Origin: GWB2-37-7 sp049684915
GTDB lineage: Bacteria > Bacillota > Clostridia > Lutisporales > Lutisporaceae
DNA length: 64,000 nucleotides
NCBI GenBank assembly: GCA_049684915.1
Contig: JBAVGO010000142.1
Location: forward strand, 44,528 to 108,527
Direction of reading: 5' to 3'
The first letter of the stretch is position 1. The number at the start of each line of letters is the position of its first letter. The position numbers and the translations under genes were made by a program. The notes under the pieces were generated by a model. The model saw nothing but the letters and a program-made list of their open reading frames with translations, was not told the DNA's origin and searched no databases. Shown in pieces: positions 8,481 to 16,101 of the stretch.

Positions 8481-8900
8481 ATGGACGATGTAAGAATCAA
8501 AGGTATCGAGTTTTTTATTAATCAATATGATAGCAATTGGATTTTTGCGATGGATTTAGATGAATATGATGAAATGCTTAAATCCTTAGAAGAGGGTTTG
8601 AGACATTATCGTATTATTAGTTGGCAGTCTAAGAATATTAGAATAGTCGTATCGAAAGATAAACCAGAAATCTCCATTGTGTTTCATTTCCCTACATCCT
8701 TCGATACGAAAACTTTACCCCCGTATGTAATTACTCAAATAGTTGAAAAAACAAAAAGCATATTCAAAGTGTGTTTTCAAACAGATTTAAATGGTTATAG
8801 ATTTATATATGACCATACTAATCTTACAGATTTATCTAAAAAAAGTATTGCTGATGATGTTCTTATTTTTCTTGATGAAATGACTGTAAATTTCATTTGA
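8481..8900 (+). CDS. Hypothetical protein, 139 residues
   Basis: No family recognised. A GGAGA site lies 8 bases before the ATG. The acidic protein begins MDDVRIKGIEFF and contains beta-rich stretches (IRIVVSKDKPEISIVFHF) followed by a helical segment (TQIVEKTKSIFKVCF). It has no membrane segment or signal peptide. It lies downstream of the GGTACT palindrome and 61 bases before another unknown gene at 8962. The two share a loose order of beta strand, a proline-containing FP or LPIP turn, helix and strand, so they may be distant paralogues; this is weak. A role in element maintenance is inferred from position only. Confidence 0.6.
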   Translation: MDDVRIKGIEFFINQYDSNWIFAMDLDEYDEMLKSLEEGLRHYRIISWQSKNIRIVVSKDKPEISIVFHFPTSFDTKTLPPYVITQIVEKTKSIFKVCFQTDLNGYRFIYDHTNLTDLSKKSIADDVLIFLDEMTVNFI

Positions 8901-8961
8901 TCAGTCTAGAAGATCTTAGCGTCAATAACTTTACTAATATACAAAATAAAGGAGAGAATTT

Positions 8962-9579
8962 ATGAGAAAAGATTATATGAGGGAAGAATTTATCAGAGCA
9001 ATGGATAATAGCAAAGAGGAATATTTAGCAGAAATAAAAAATGATTTAGTAAAAATCTTAAGAAGAGATACAAGTTCGATAAATACTGATAATCTTATAG
9101 TAAAAACAAAAGAATTGGATTTTAAAAATCGTTTATATGACTATACCGATTCGATACTGGACGATTTAGATTGCACTGATTATGTCGAATGCTTGTTTAT
9201 TGTTATAGGTGCTTATAAAGGAATACCATGCTCAGAGATGGACGAGTCTGCAATGAAATTAGCTATATCTGAGCTAGATGAAGAATTGAAGAAAACAATT
9301 TCCTTAAGCAATTGCAATATTTCAGTAGAAAATGAAAGCATCCATATCATTTGGTTTTTACCAATTCCAATAAAACTTAGCAATTTTAATGAAAATGCCT
9401 TAGTTATTGAAGCTAATGTTGCACGTTATTTGGAAACTATATTTATGGTTAAAATCACTGAAGTATCTGTACCTTACATGGATGGTCTAGCGTCAGTCTG
9501 TGCCGAGTATTATTATGACGAAATCATCGTACCCAATGATATGAATAGTATATTAGGCATTAAATCAGTTAACAGTTAA
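8962..9579 (+). CDS. Hypothetical protein, 205 residues
   Basis: No family recognised. AAAGGAGAG precedes the ATG with good spacing. The N-terminal half is predicted helical and charged (MREEFIRAMDNSKEEYLAEIKNDL at the start). The C-terminal half is beta-rich (NESIHIIWFLPIPIK) and then helical (EANVARYLETIF). There are no catalytic motifs, membrane helices or signal peptide. It follows the gene at 8481 in the same direction and precedes the excisionase, so all may lie in the integration/replication module of the element. The local resemblance of its second half to the 8481 product is worth testing but not established. Confidence 0.6.
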   Translation: MRKDYMREEFIRAMDNSKEEYLAEIKNDLVKILRRDTSSINTDNLIVKTKELDFKNRLYDYTDSILDDLDCTDYVECLFIVIGAYKGIPCSEMDESAMKLAISELDEELKKTISLSNCNISVENESIHIIWFLPIPIKLSNFNENALVIEANVARYLETIFMVKITEVSVPYMDGLASVCAEYYYDEIIVPNDMNSILGIKSVNS

Positions 9580-9693
9580 ACTAGAGTTTATTCTTATATA
9601 GATGAGCTATTCATGCACAAAGGTTAGTCTAATCATCTTAAATGGATTTAAGGTAGTTTTAAACCTATATTATTAAATAGAAGGAGGAAAACA

Positions 9694-9903
9694 ATGGAAA
9701 TTTCAGAGAAGACACTTCAGCAGTATCCAGAGATAATGACCGCCCTACAAATTTCTGAATACCTCAGCATAGGATATGTAAAGGCTTTGCATCTTATAAA
9801 ATATAGTGGTATGCACTATATCAAGATTGGCAATACCTTTCGAGTAAATAAAAAGAAATTTGAACTATGGTTAAATCAGGATGGTCAAATCCATATTCTA
9901 TAG
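9694..9903 (+). CDS. xis: Excisionase-like small DNA-binding protein
   Basis: A 69-residue protein with a MerR-type winged helix-turn-helix typical of excisionases: a helix at TALQISEYLSIGYVKALHLIK, then HYIKIGNTFRVNKKKFELWL, where the FRV/WL pattern is the usual wing of the helix-turn-helix 17 family. AAGGAGG lies 6-7 bases before the ATG. It sits 55 bases upstream of the integrase gene in the same direction, the normal arrangement for Xis-Int pairs in Gram-positive integrative elements. It would bend attachment-site DNA and favour excision over integration. The family assignment is firm; the excision role follows from context. Confidence 0.82.
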   Translation: MEISEKTLQQYPEIMTALQISEYLSIGYVKALHLIKYSGMHYIKIGNTFRVNKKKFELWLNQDGQIHIL

Positions 9904-9912
9904 ATATTTATT

Positions 9913-9931
9913 GGGGGTACATTGTACTCCC
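9913..9931 (+). promoter_or_regulatory. Short hairpin between xis and int (terminator or operator)
   Basis: GGGGGTAC and GTACTCCC pair over 8 bp (one G-T) around ATT, followed by a pyrimidine-rich stretch. It may reduce read-through from xis into int or bind a regulator. Confidence 0.45.
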
Positions 9932-9958
9932 TCTATTCTTTAAGAGAGGAGAAAACAA

Positions 9959-11155
9959 ATGACAACTTACTCAGGACACATAAGAAAAAGACCTACTAAA
10001 AAATCAGAAAACCGATGGCAAATTGTCATTGAATTGGGTTATGACCCATCAGGCAAACGTCAAAGAATCTTCAAAACAGTTGAGGGAACAAAGAAAGATG
10101 CGTCTGCTGCCATGACTGAAATGCTAAATGAGTTGAATAAAGGTACATATATCGAGCCAAGTAAAATGACTTTAACACAATATCTTAGGGATTGGCTTCA
10201 GACTTATGCTGTCAACCTGAGTCCTACCACAGTTGCAGGATATACTGTCAACATTGAGAATCATATTATTCCCTACCTCGGACATGTTCTTATGCAACAA
10301 ATTCAATCTATACAAGTACAAAAGATGTACGAATACTTTTTAAGAAAACCGTTGAGGAATGATAAGATTGGTTTGAGTCCACGTTCAATTAAGTATATTC
10401 ACACAACCTTACATGAAGCATTATCTCATGCTGTACGCATGCAAATCATTGTTAGGAATGTTACTGACTTTGTAACTACTCCCAAACAGAAAAAGTACAG
10501 GTCAACTGCATATGAAGAAGAACAAGCACTTGAACTTCTAGAAATATCTAAAGGCACCGATATGGAAGCTCCAATAACTCTTGCCTTGGGATTAGGATTG
10601 CGCCGTGGCGAATTGCTCGGATTAAAATGGCATGATATTGACTTCAAGAATAAACAGGTTCGTATTATTAATAACCTAATCTATGCAAATAAAAAATTGG
10701 AGTTTAAAGACCCTAAATCCGAATCAGGAATAAGAACTTTAGAAATGCCTGAAGGTATGATTGCAATACTAAAACGCCATCAACTTAAGCAAAAGGAATA
10801 TAGGCTATTTTATGGTTCGGAATATCAAGAAAATGACCTTGTTTGTTGTTATGAGGATGGACAACCCTATATCCCAGGCACATTCTCAACAAAATTTACT
10901 CGTTTTTTGAGTCGAAATAATCTTCCAAAGATAAGATTGCATGATTTGCGACATACTAATGCCTCACTAATGCTACAGTATGGTGTTCCTGCTAAAGTAG
11001 CTTCACAAAGATTGGGTCACTCTACAATTGGCATAACGATGGATTTGTACTCTCATGTTATAGGCGATATGCAAAAAGATGCAGCATCAAAAATTAATAT
11101 TGGTATTTTTCAAAAATCGGTCATCGAAAAGGTGGCTAAATCTGATTGCATGTAA
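9959..11155 (+). CDS. int: Tyrosine site-specific integrase
   Basis: A 398-residue integrase with the full three-domain layout: an N-terminal arm-binding domain (about residues 1-65, with RWQIVIELGYDPSGKRQR), a SAM-like core-binding domain (about 65-170, LTQYLRDWLQTYAVNLSP) and a catalytic domain. Active-site residues are visible: Arg in GLGLRRGELLGL (about 215), His-x-x-Arg in LHDLRHTN (328-331), His in RLGHS (354) and the tyrosine nucleophile in MDLYSHV (364). It belongs to the Tn916/phage Int family. GAGGAG precedes the ATG. The gene ends 144 bases from the 3' end of tRNA-Ser, so it would catalyse integration into that tRNA gene and, with the xis product, excision. It appears intact. Confidence 0.95.
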   Translation: MTTYSGHIRKRPTKKSENRWQIVIELGYDPSGKRQRIFKTVEGTKKDASAAMTEMLNELNKGTYIEPSKMTLTQYLRDWLQTYAVNLSPTTVAGYTVNIENHIIPYLGHVLMQQIQSIQVQKMYEYFLRKPLRNDKIGLSPRSIKYIHTTLHEALSHAVRMQIIVRNVTDFVTTPKQKKYRSTAYEEEQALELLEISKGTDMEAPITLALGLGLRRGELLGLKWHDIDFKNKQVRIINNLIYANKKLEFKDPKSESGIRTLEMPEGMIAILKRHQLKQKEYRLFYGSEYQENDLVCCYEDGQPYIPGTFSTKFTRFLSRNNLPKIRLHDLRHTNASLMLQYGVPAKVASQRLGHSTIGITMDLYSHVIGDMQKDAASKINIGIFQKSVIEKVAKSDCM

Positions 11156-11187
11156 ATGCTAGTAATTGCAACTATTTTTCAATGCTA

Positions 11188-11232
11188 TGCCGTCGAGCTG
11201 CCGTCGCAAGGTCGTCAAGCAGTCGTCGAACT
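11188..11232. repeat. Four CGTCG/GTCGTC repeats at about 11-bp spacing (integrase arm-site candidate)
   Basis: CCGTCG at 11190 and 11201, then GTCGTC at 11211 and 11222, recur about once per helical turn between the end of int and the tRNA gene. This GC-richer patch stands out from its surroundings. Arm-type sites for Int or Xis are usually found here; the binding role is inferred. Confidence 0.5.
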
Positions 11233-11253
11233 ACAAAAAAACGAAGCAAAAAC

Positions 11254-11286
11254 TAAAAAACCTCTGAGGCTTAAAGTCCTCAGAGG
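11254..11286 (-). terminator. Terminator of tRNA-Ser
   Basis: Stem CCTCTGAGG/CCTCAGAGG (11261-11269 with 11278-11286), read on the minus strand, is followed by a T-run. It lies just downstream of the tRNA. Confidence 0.85.
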
Positions 11287-11298
11287 TATTGATTACAA

Positions 11299-11389
11299 TG
11301 GCGGAGAGAGCGGGATTCGAACCCGCGGAACCTTTAACAGCTCACACGATTTCCAGTCGTGCGCCTTCAACCAGCTCAGCCATCTCTCC
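11299..11389 (-). tRNA. tRNA-Ser (anticodon GGA)
   Basis: Read on the minus strand, the 91-base gene has acceptor arms GGAGAGA/TCTCTCC, an encoded CCA end, anticodon loop CTGGAAA between CACGA-type arms, a long variable arm typical of serine tRNAs, and the T-arm GGTTCGAATCC. Its 3' half faces the integrase gene, making it the probable attachment site of the element. The gene is complete. Confidence 0.95.
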
Positions 11390-11419
11390 ATTTAATAGAG
11401 CGTTTGCTCGTACTCATGT

Positions 11420-11448
11420 ATTATACTAGATACTTCATAATTTTTCAA
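11420..11448 (-). promoter_or_regulatory. Promoter of tRNA-Ser
   Basis: On the minus strand TTGAAA (11443-11448) and TATAAT (11420-11425) are 17 bases apart, about 30 bases before the tRNA 5' end. Confidence 0.8.
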
Positions 11449-11541
11449 CAGGAAATTTATATATTATTTAAAACAAAATATATATAAAACTCGTATTATA
11501 TGATAATGTTAAACATATATCTGTTTGAAAGGAAATACATT

Positions 11542-12687
11542 ATGAAGATACAATTTGATAAAACCCTGTTAAAATACTGCTTGTATATTGTTTTAACCGC
11601 TACAGCACTATATATACTGTATGCTGTGATTGGAAACATAGGGACGATATTTACCACGATTTTTGCAATATTGAAAAATATATTTTCAATATTGTCTCCA
11701 TTTATAATAGCTTTGGTTATAGCTTATCTGTTGCATCCAATGGCAAAGTGGATGGAAGTTAAGCTTATGAGCAAAACAAAGTTTACTCATAAGCTTAAAC
11801 GTACACTTAGCGTGTTACTTACATACTTGCTTATAGTCGGCATTTTCATATTTTTCATATATAGCACATATGTGATGATTGGTGGACAGCTCACTGATAA
11901 TCTTAAAGTAAATAATATGATAGAGTCTATCATGAAATACGGTCAAAAGTACAATGACATATTCCAAACAGCTCTTACCAAGCTAGAAACAAGTGGCTTG
12001 TCCGAAAGTGTAAAACAACAGTTTAAAAATTTAATAGAGCGAACAAACGGACTTATGGGTTCTGTAATAAATGGAATTTTTGAATGGCTAAGAAGACTGG
12101 GCAGCAATCTGCTGAACATACTGCTTGGTGTGATTATAGCCTTCTATCTTTTAAAGGACATGGATTATTTCAAAAAATTAACAAATGATGTTTTTAAAGC
12201 TTTATTCAAACCAAATACAAACAAAAAAACAAAATTGTTTTTCCTAGACGTTAATAATGTGATTTCTAAGTTCATAAGAGGACAGCTCCTAGACGGCATC
12301 ATAGTAGGTATATTGAGTTCCTTAGGTTTGTGGGCGATAGGTTTGGACTTCTCTTTGCTTATTGGTATGACTGCTGGTATAGCGAACATTATACCTTATT
12401 TCGGACCAGTAATAGGTTCTATTCCTGCAATAATAGTCGGACTGCTTAGCGGAGTACCTATCAAAGCACTGTTTGCAGTAATAGTATTGGTACTGGTTCA
12501 GCAGCTTGATGGAGCGATAATTGCTCCTAAGGTTGTAGGAGAAAGCGTTGGATTGCATCCCGTGTTTGTTATTCTATCCATAATTATTGGTGGTGCATAT
12601 TTCGGACTGCTAGGAATGTTTCTGGCAGTGCCTGCAGCAGGAATAATAAAGATGCTTATAATACGTTGGAGACAAGAGAACATATAA
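11542..12687 (+). CDS. AI-2E family transporter (membrane permease)
   Basis: A 381-residue integral membrane protein of the AI-2E transporter (TqsA/PerM/YtvI) superfamily. The start at 11542 follows GAAAGGAA at proper spacing; the longer reading from 11500 has no site. There are about eight hydrophobic segments: two at the N-terminus (residues 10-75), a long cytoplasmic or peripheral helical region (about 75-190), then the conserved C-terminal core with GQLLDGIIVGILSSLGLW, IIPYFGPVIGSIPAII and GLLGMFLAVPAAG. Members export small molecules or ions; the substrate here is unknown, and family names based on autoinducer-2 are not evidence of it. The gene is the first chromosomal gene beside the element and ends at a 16-bp palindromic terminator. 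Confidence 0.9.
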   Translation: MKIQFDKTLLKYCLYIVLTATALYILYAVIGNIGTIFTTIFAILKNIFSILSPFIIALVIAYLLHPMAKWMEVKLMSKTKFTHKLKRTLSVLLTYLLIVGIFIFFIYSTYVMIGGQLTDNLKVNNMIESIMKYGQKYNDIFQTALTKLETSGLSESVKQQFKNLIERTNGLMGSVINGIFEWLRRLGSNLLNILLGVIIAFYLLKDMDYFKKLTNDVFKALFKPNTNKKTKLFFLDVNNVISKFIRGQLLDGIIVGILSSLGLWAIGLDFSLLIGMTAGIANIIPYFGPVIGSIPAIIVGLLSGVPIKALFAVIVLVLVQQLDGAIIAPKVVGESVGLHPVFVILSIIIGGAYFGLLGMFLAVPAAGIIKMLIIRWRQENI

Positions 12688-12688
12688 A

Positions 12689-12724
12689 TAGTAAAGGGAA
12701 GCAATTGCTTCCCTTTACTATTTT
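12689..12724 (+). terminator. Palindromic terminator
   Basis: A perfect 32-base palindrome (TAGTAAAGGGAAGCAA and its complement, 12689-12720) is followed by TTTT. It ends the AI-2E-type gene. Its GGGAAGCAA core recurs in the terminator at 14935-14979. Confidence 0.85.
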
Positions 12725-12746
12725 GTAGATAATTAGATATACGGTT

Positions 12747-12884
12747 TTAAATTATATAACAAGCGACGAAATGATCTGGAGCTACTTCTTTAAGCTCAGA
12801 CATTTCTTGACTGCATATGTATCAAATGATATATGTAAATCTTTGACTTCCAATATTTTTCTTTTTCTATACCTACACACCTCC
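12747..12884 (-). pseudogene. Remnant of an oligopeptide-transport ATPase gene (oppD/oppF) after internal deletion
   Basis: Directly after oppC (minus strand), a GGAGGTG site is followed by codons reading KILEVKDLHISFDTYA, the start of an OppD-type ATPase. Within a few bases, in another frame, the sequence reads CSQEMSELKEVAPDHFVACY and then stops; this is the typical C-terminal cysteine-containing tail of OppD/OppF ATPases. The roughly 300 codons between, with Walker A, signature and Walker B, are missing. No intact ATPase or binding protein for this operon remains in the window. Confidence 0.8.
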
Positions 12885-13799
12885 TTATCTTCTTAATTTT
12901 GGATCTAGTGCATCTCTCAGACCGTCACCAAGTAATTGTAATGCCAGCATTGTCATACTAATAAATATTGATGGTATAATCATCTGATATGGACATGACT
13001 GCATAGCTTTTATACCAATACTGGATAACTGTCCCCAGCTTGTTTTTGGAGGCTGGATACCCAAACCTATAAAGCTTAGAAATGCTTCACCAAATATCGC
13101 ACCGGGTATAGCAAATGTTAATGATACTATAATTACTCCAAGTGTGTTTGGTATTAAGTGTTTCAGTATTACTCTTAATGGGGTTGCGCCTAGTGTTTTT
13201 GCAGCTAGTACAAAATCTTGCTCTTTTAGAGATAAAACCTGACCTCTTACAAGTCTCGCAAGTCCAAGCCAGCCGGTTATGACAAAAGCTAATATTAAAT
13301 GCACTAAATCAGAGCCTAAATATACAATTATTAATGTTATTAAGATTAGTGATGGTATTGCTATAATAAGATCTATTGCCCTCATTATTAACATATCGAA
13401 CCGACCACCAAAATAGCCGGAAGCTCCACCGATTATAGTACCAATTATGCTGTTTATAACAGCAGTTACTATCCCTATAAATAATGAAACCTTTGCACCT
13501 TCCCATATTCTTTCCCATAGGTCTCTTCCAATTTCATCAGTACCAAACCAATGTTGTAAGTTTGGCGATTGATCCACATTACTAAGATCGTTTGAATAGT
13601 AATCATAAGGTGTTATCATAGGACCAACAAATGCCATAATAGCTAAAAGTATGATGAAAAATAATGAAAACATAGCTATTTTATTCTTCTTAAATCTTCT
13701 CCGAGCATCCTGCCAATAAGTCATACTATATCTTATAATTGCTTGTGATTTTTCTTCACTGATTCCAACATATCTAAACTGTTCCTTTTTTAGCTCCAT
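12885..13799 (-). CDS. oppC: Oligopeptide/dipeptide ABC permease, OppC/DppC type
   Basis: A 304-residue inner-membrane permease subunit. The N-terminus has the family sequence (YWQDARRRFKKNKIAMFSLF) before the first membrane helix, then a periplasmic-type loop (PYDYYSNDLSNVDQSPNLQHWFGTDEIGRDLW shortened: ends with FGTDEIGRDL). Five further helices carry the EAA loop (DFVLAAKTLGATPLRVILKH). An AGGGGG site precedes the ATG. It follows oppB by 13 bases. In an intact system it forms the channel for peptide uptake with OppB, two ATPases and a binding protein. Here the ATPase gene is reduced to a scar immediately downstream, so uptake would need ATPases encoded elsewhere. Confidence 0.92.
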   Translation of the reverse strand: MELKKEQFRYVGISEEKSQAIIRYSMTYWQDARRRFKKNKIAMFSLFFIILLAIMAFVGPMITPYDYYSNDLSNVDQSPNLQHWFGTDEIGRDLWERIWEGAKVSLFIGIVTAVINSIIGTIIGGASGYFGGRFDMLIMRAIDLIIAIPSLILITLIIVYLGSDLVHLILAFVITGWLGLARLVRGQVLSLKEQDFVLAAKTLGATPLRVILKHLIPNTLGVIIVSLTFAIPGAIFGEAFLSFIGLGIQPPKTSWGQLSSIGIKAMQSCPYQMIIPSIFISMTMLALQLLGDGLRDALDPKLRR

Positions 13800-13812
13800 C
13801 TTTATGCCCCCT

Positions 13813-14730
13813 CTACTTAGCTACTCTGATTCTTGGGTCAATTAGACCATATACTATATCAACAACAAAGTTCATCATTACCAAAAATGCACCATAGAAT
13901 ATTGTTGTACCCATAATCATTGGGTAATCTAGATATCGCACTGATTTTACAAAGTATTGTCCAAGCCCCGGAATAGCAAAAATTGACTCTACAATCAGTC
14001 CTCCAGTAAACAAACCTGCTATAGTAGGACCCATGATTGTGATTATAGGGAGCAATGCATTTCTTATTTGATGTTTAACTGTAACCTGTATAGGTGATAA
14101 TCCCTTTGCTTTTGCAGTTTTAATGTAGTCTTGTCCAATAACCTCAAGCATACTTGCTCTCATATACTTTGCTAAAGAAGCTAGTGTGCCAAGTCCTAAA
14201 ACGAATGTCGGCATTATTGTGTGAGCAAATGACTTGTAGGTTGCAACTGGTAGCCAGTGCAGCTTAACCCCGAAAAACCACTGTATAAGTCCGGCAATTA
14301 TAAAGTTAGGAACTGATATACCAATAACGGCTATCAAAATACTAAATCTGTCCCACCCTTTGTCATGATTTAGTGCTGCGATTATACCTAATACACCACC
14401 TGTAATAGTAGCAAATACCAGTGCTCTTAATCCAAGATTCGCAGATACTGGAAAGTTGTTTGCGATAACGTCGTTAACTCTACGTGCTTTGTACCATAAT
14501 GAGTTCCCAAGGTCTCCTTGAACTAGATGCCCTAAGTAGCTAATGTACTGTTGATGCAACGGTTTGTCTAAACCATAGTATTTCATCATGTTAGCTTTGA
14601 TTTCTGGAGTGATTTTATCACTTGAGAATGGGTCGCCAGGTACTAGTCTTACAAGGAAGAAAGTTACTGTTATAAGTACCCATACAGTTATAAGTGATAT
14701 AAGAAATCTGTTAAAAATGTACTTTACCAT
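13813..14730 (-). CDS. oppB: Oligopeptide/dipeptide ABC permease, OppB/DppB type
   Basis: A 305-residue permease with six predicted helices. It has the standard N-terminus (RFLISLITVWVLITVTFFLVRLVPGDPF shortened: LVRLVPGDPF), the periplasmic stretch LDKPLHQQYISYLGHLVQGD and the EAA motif in GQDYIKTAKAKGLSPIQV. The C-terminal SIFAIPGLGQYFVKSV and YGLIDPRIRV are hallmark OppB sequences. AAGGAGG lies 6 bases before the ATG. It is the first gene of the remaining operon; a 244-base noncoding region precedes it, with two CodY-like boxes. The binding protein often found with these genes is not here. Confidence 0.93.
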   Translation of the reverse strand: MVKYIFNRFLISLITVWVLITVTFFLVRLVPGDPFSSDKITPEIKANMMKYYGLDKPLHQQYISYLGHLVQGDLGNSLWYKARRVNDVIANNFPVSANLGLRALVFATITGGVLGIIAALNHDKGWDRFSILIAVIGISVPNFIIAGLIQWFFGVKLHWLPVATYKSFAHTIMPTFVLGLGTLASLAKYMRASMLEVIGQDYIKTAKAKGLSPIQVTVKHQIRNALLPIITIMGPTIAGLFTGGLIVESIFAIPGLGQYFVKSVRYLDYPMIMGTTIFYGAFLVMMNFVVDIVYGLIDPRIRVAK

Positions 14731-14805
14731 TTTCTACCTCCTTCGTTTTTGAATTTAGATATGCCGCAGCTGCATATTATAAATTCAGTATATTCTGACA
14801 TTTTG

Positions 14806-14820
14806 AATTTTCACGTAATT
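14806..14820. promoter_or_regulatory. Possible CodY box upstream of oppB
   Basis: AATTTTCACGTAATT matches 12 of 15 positions of the CodY consensus AATTTTCWGAAAATT. A weaker match (11 of 15) lies 24 bases nearer oppB. CodY commonly represses peptide permeases in Gram-positive bacteria; AT-rich DNA gives chance matches, so this is tentative. Confidence 0.35.
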
Positions 14821-14934
14821 AAGTGTAGTATATTTGTGTTAATTTTAGTAATTATTGTTAACAAATAGATGGCAGTGAAATAATACGACTATAAAACGAG
14901 GCGTTTTTTTGAGCGGTTGTGTCAAAGGCATAGA

Positions 14935-14979
14935 AATAACAAAAGGGAAGCAACTTCAAATTGCTTCCCTTTTGTTATT
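14935..14979 (-). terminator. Terminator of the ArsR-type regulator gene
   Basis: A perfect 19-bp stem (14935-14953 with 14961-14979), loop of 7 bases, overlaps the stop codon of the minus-strand gene. It shares the AAAGGGAAGCAA core with the terminator at 12689. Confidence 0.85.
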
Positions 14980-16000
14980 TCCCCAATAAATACTCTATAC
15001 CCTCATCAAAATGCTTCTTTATCTCCTGTTCATTTGCTTCAAAGTATTTTATATTCTTGATTCTTTTTTCTGTTATCAAATCAACGGACTTCAGCACCTC
15101 TATATGGTGAGATATTGTAGCGGTGGTCAGGTTTAACCTTTCTGCCAGCAGTTTTCCATAGGTTGGCTCTTTTATGATAGCTCTTAGTATCTCCAGCCTA
15201 GTCCTATCTGATATTATCTTAAACACTTGAGATATGCTATCCCCTATTTTGCTCACGGAGTCTTCCAACTGTTCCATTGCAAAAACCACCATCTGTGCAT
15301 CAGCACAATAAAATCTAAATTTTCTAGGTGATATAAAATAAGACGGTATAAAGTAATACTCCCTAAAGTCAAATATTCTCTTGAACTGCCTATCCATTAT
15401 CTCTTGAGAAACATCCAAAGTAGTTTTATCCTTCAGCTTGGCTTGTATCTTGTTGCTCAATTTACTGTAATCCTCTTTTAGCGAATCCAACTTGTTTTTA
15501 AGTATGCTATTGTTCATTTCCTTTATCAGGTTTATGATGTCTGCCTTAAACTGAGGTGTGTTGTAAAAAAGCAGCTCTAAACCCTTAATGTTGTCGTTTA
15601 CCAGACGCGGCTTTTCTTCTGCTAGTGTCTTTAAGCTCTTTTTCCTGCACATCACTTCTTGTATCTGATTGTAATCTAGCACTTCACCCAATATAGTATA
15701 TATAAAATTCACATCATCATATGTGCTCATATGTTGTATAAGAAGCGAAACATCATCAAAGGCTCTTTCTTTGAGAATAAACTCAAATAGCTCTAGCCCT
15801 TGCAGTCTCATACCCGATAGAACCTTAATGAGCTTTAAGCTGTTTGTAGAAAGATTACTAAGCAACTCACTTGCAAGCTTTTCTGGAAATTTATGATGGC
15901 TTCTATCTGATAAAAAATGTATTGCTGCTACCAGCTCAATGGCTATTGAATTTTTCACCTGTATTACTGGTGAGTTTTTGTGTTCCATATCTAACGTCAT
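14975..16000 (-). CDS. ArsR-family transcriptional regulator with long N-terminal domain
   Basis: A 341-residue protein. The C-terminal 90 residues form an ArsR-type winged helix-turn-helix (ISDRTRLEILRAIIKEP, then YGKLLAERLNLTTATISHHI and a wing with KNIKYFEANE). The 240-residue N-terminal part is helical and charged and includes YYFIPSYFISPRKFRFYCAD, a pattern seen in long ArsR-like regulators of Clostridia and Bacilli. No CxC metal-binding motif is apparent in the DNA-binding domain, so metal sensing is not supported. AGGAGTG precedes the ATG at 16000. It is a single-gene unit transcribed toward oppB and has its own terminator. Its target genes are unknown; the adjacent opp genes are one possibility. 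Confidence 0.85.
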   Translation of the reverse strand: MTLDMEHKNSPVIQVKNSIAIELVAAIHFLSDRSHHKFPEKLASELLSNLSTNSLKLIKVLSGMRLQGLELFEFILKERAFDDVSLLIQHMSTYDDVNFIYTILGEVLDYNQIQEVMCRKKSLKTLAEEKPRLVNDNIKGLELLFYNTPQFKADIINLIKEMNNSILKNKLDSLKEDYSKLSNKIQAKLKDKTTLDVSQEIMDRQFKRIFDFREYYFIPSYFISPRKFRFYCADAQMVVFAMEQLEDSVSKIGDSISQVFKIISDRTRLEILRAIIKEPTYGKLLAERLNLTTATISHHIEVLKSVDLITEKRIKNIKYFEANEQEIKKHFDEGIEYLLGK

Positions 16001-16073
16001 ATTCTCACTCCTGATTTGATTTTTATCTAATCTCTATAAGAAGTATTATATCATAAGTATATATTAATTGGTA

Positions 16074-16098
16074 GAAAAAGGCTTTTATTAAAGCCTCT
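16074..16098 (-). terminator. Terminator of the signalling gene cluster
   Basis: Minus-strand stem AGGCTTT/AAAGCCT is followed by TTTTTC. It overlaps the 3' end of the diguanylate cyclase region and ends the three-gene signalling transcript. Confidence 0.7.
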
Positions 16099-16101
16099 TA
16101 T

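Noticed and set aside
1..11298. Left attachment-site copy of the tRNA-Ser 3' end
   Set aside because: I scanned for the GGATTCGAACCC-type sequence and found no second copy inside the window, so the left end must lie outside.
11156..11395. Open frame of 79 codons between int and the AI-2E-type gene
   Set aside because: It reads through the reverse of tRNA-Ser (the GESGIRTRG signature of translated tRNA genes) and has no ribosome binding site.
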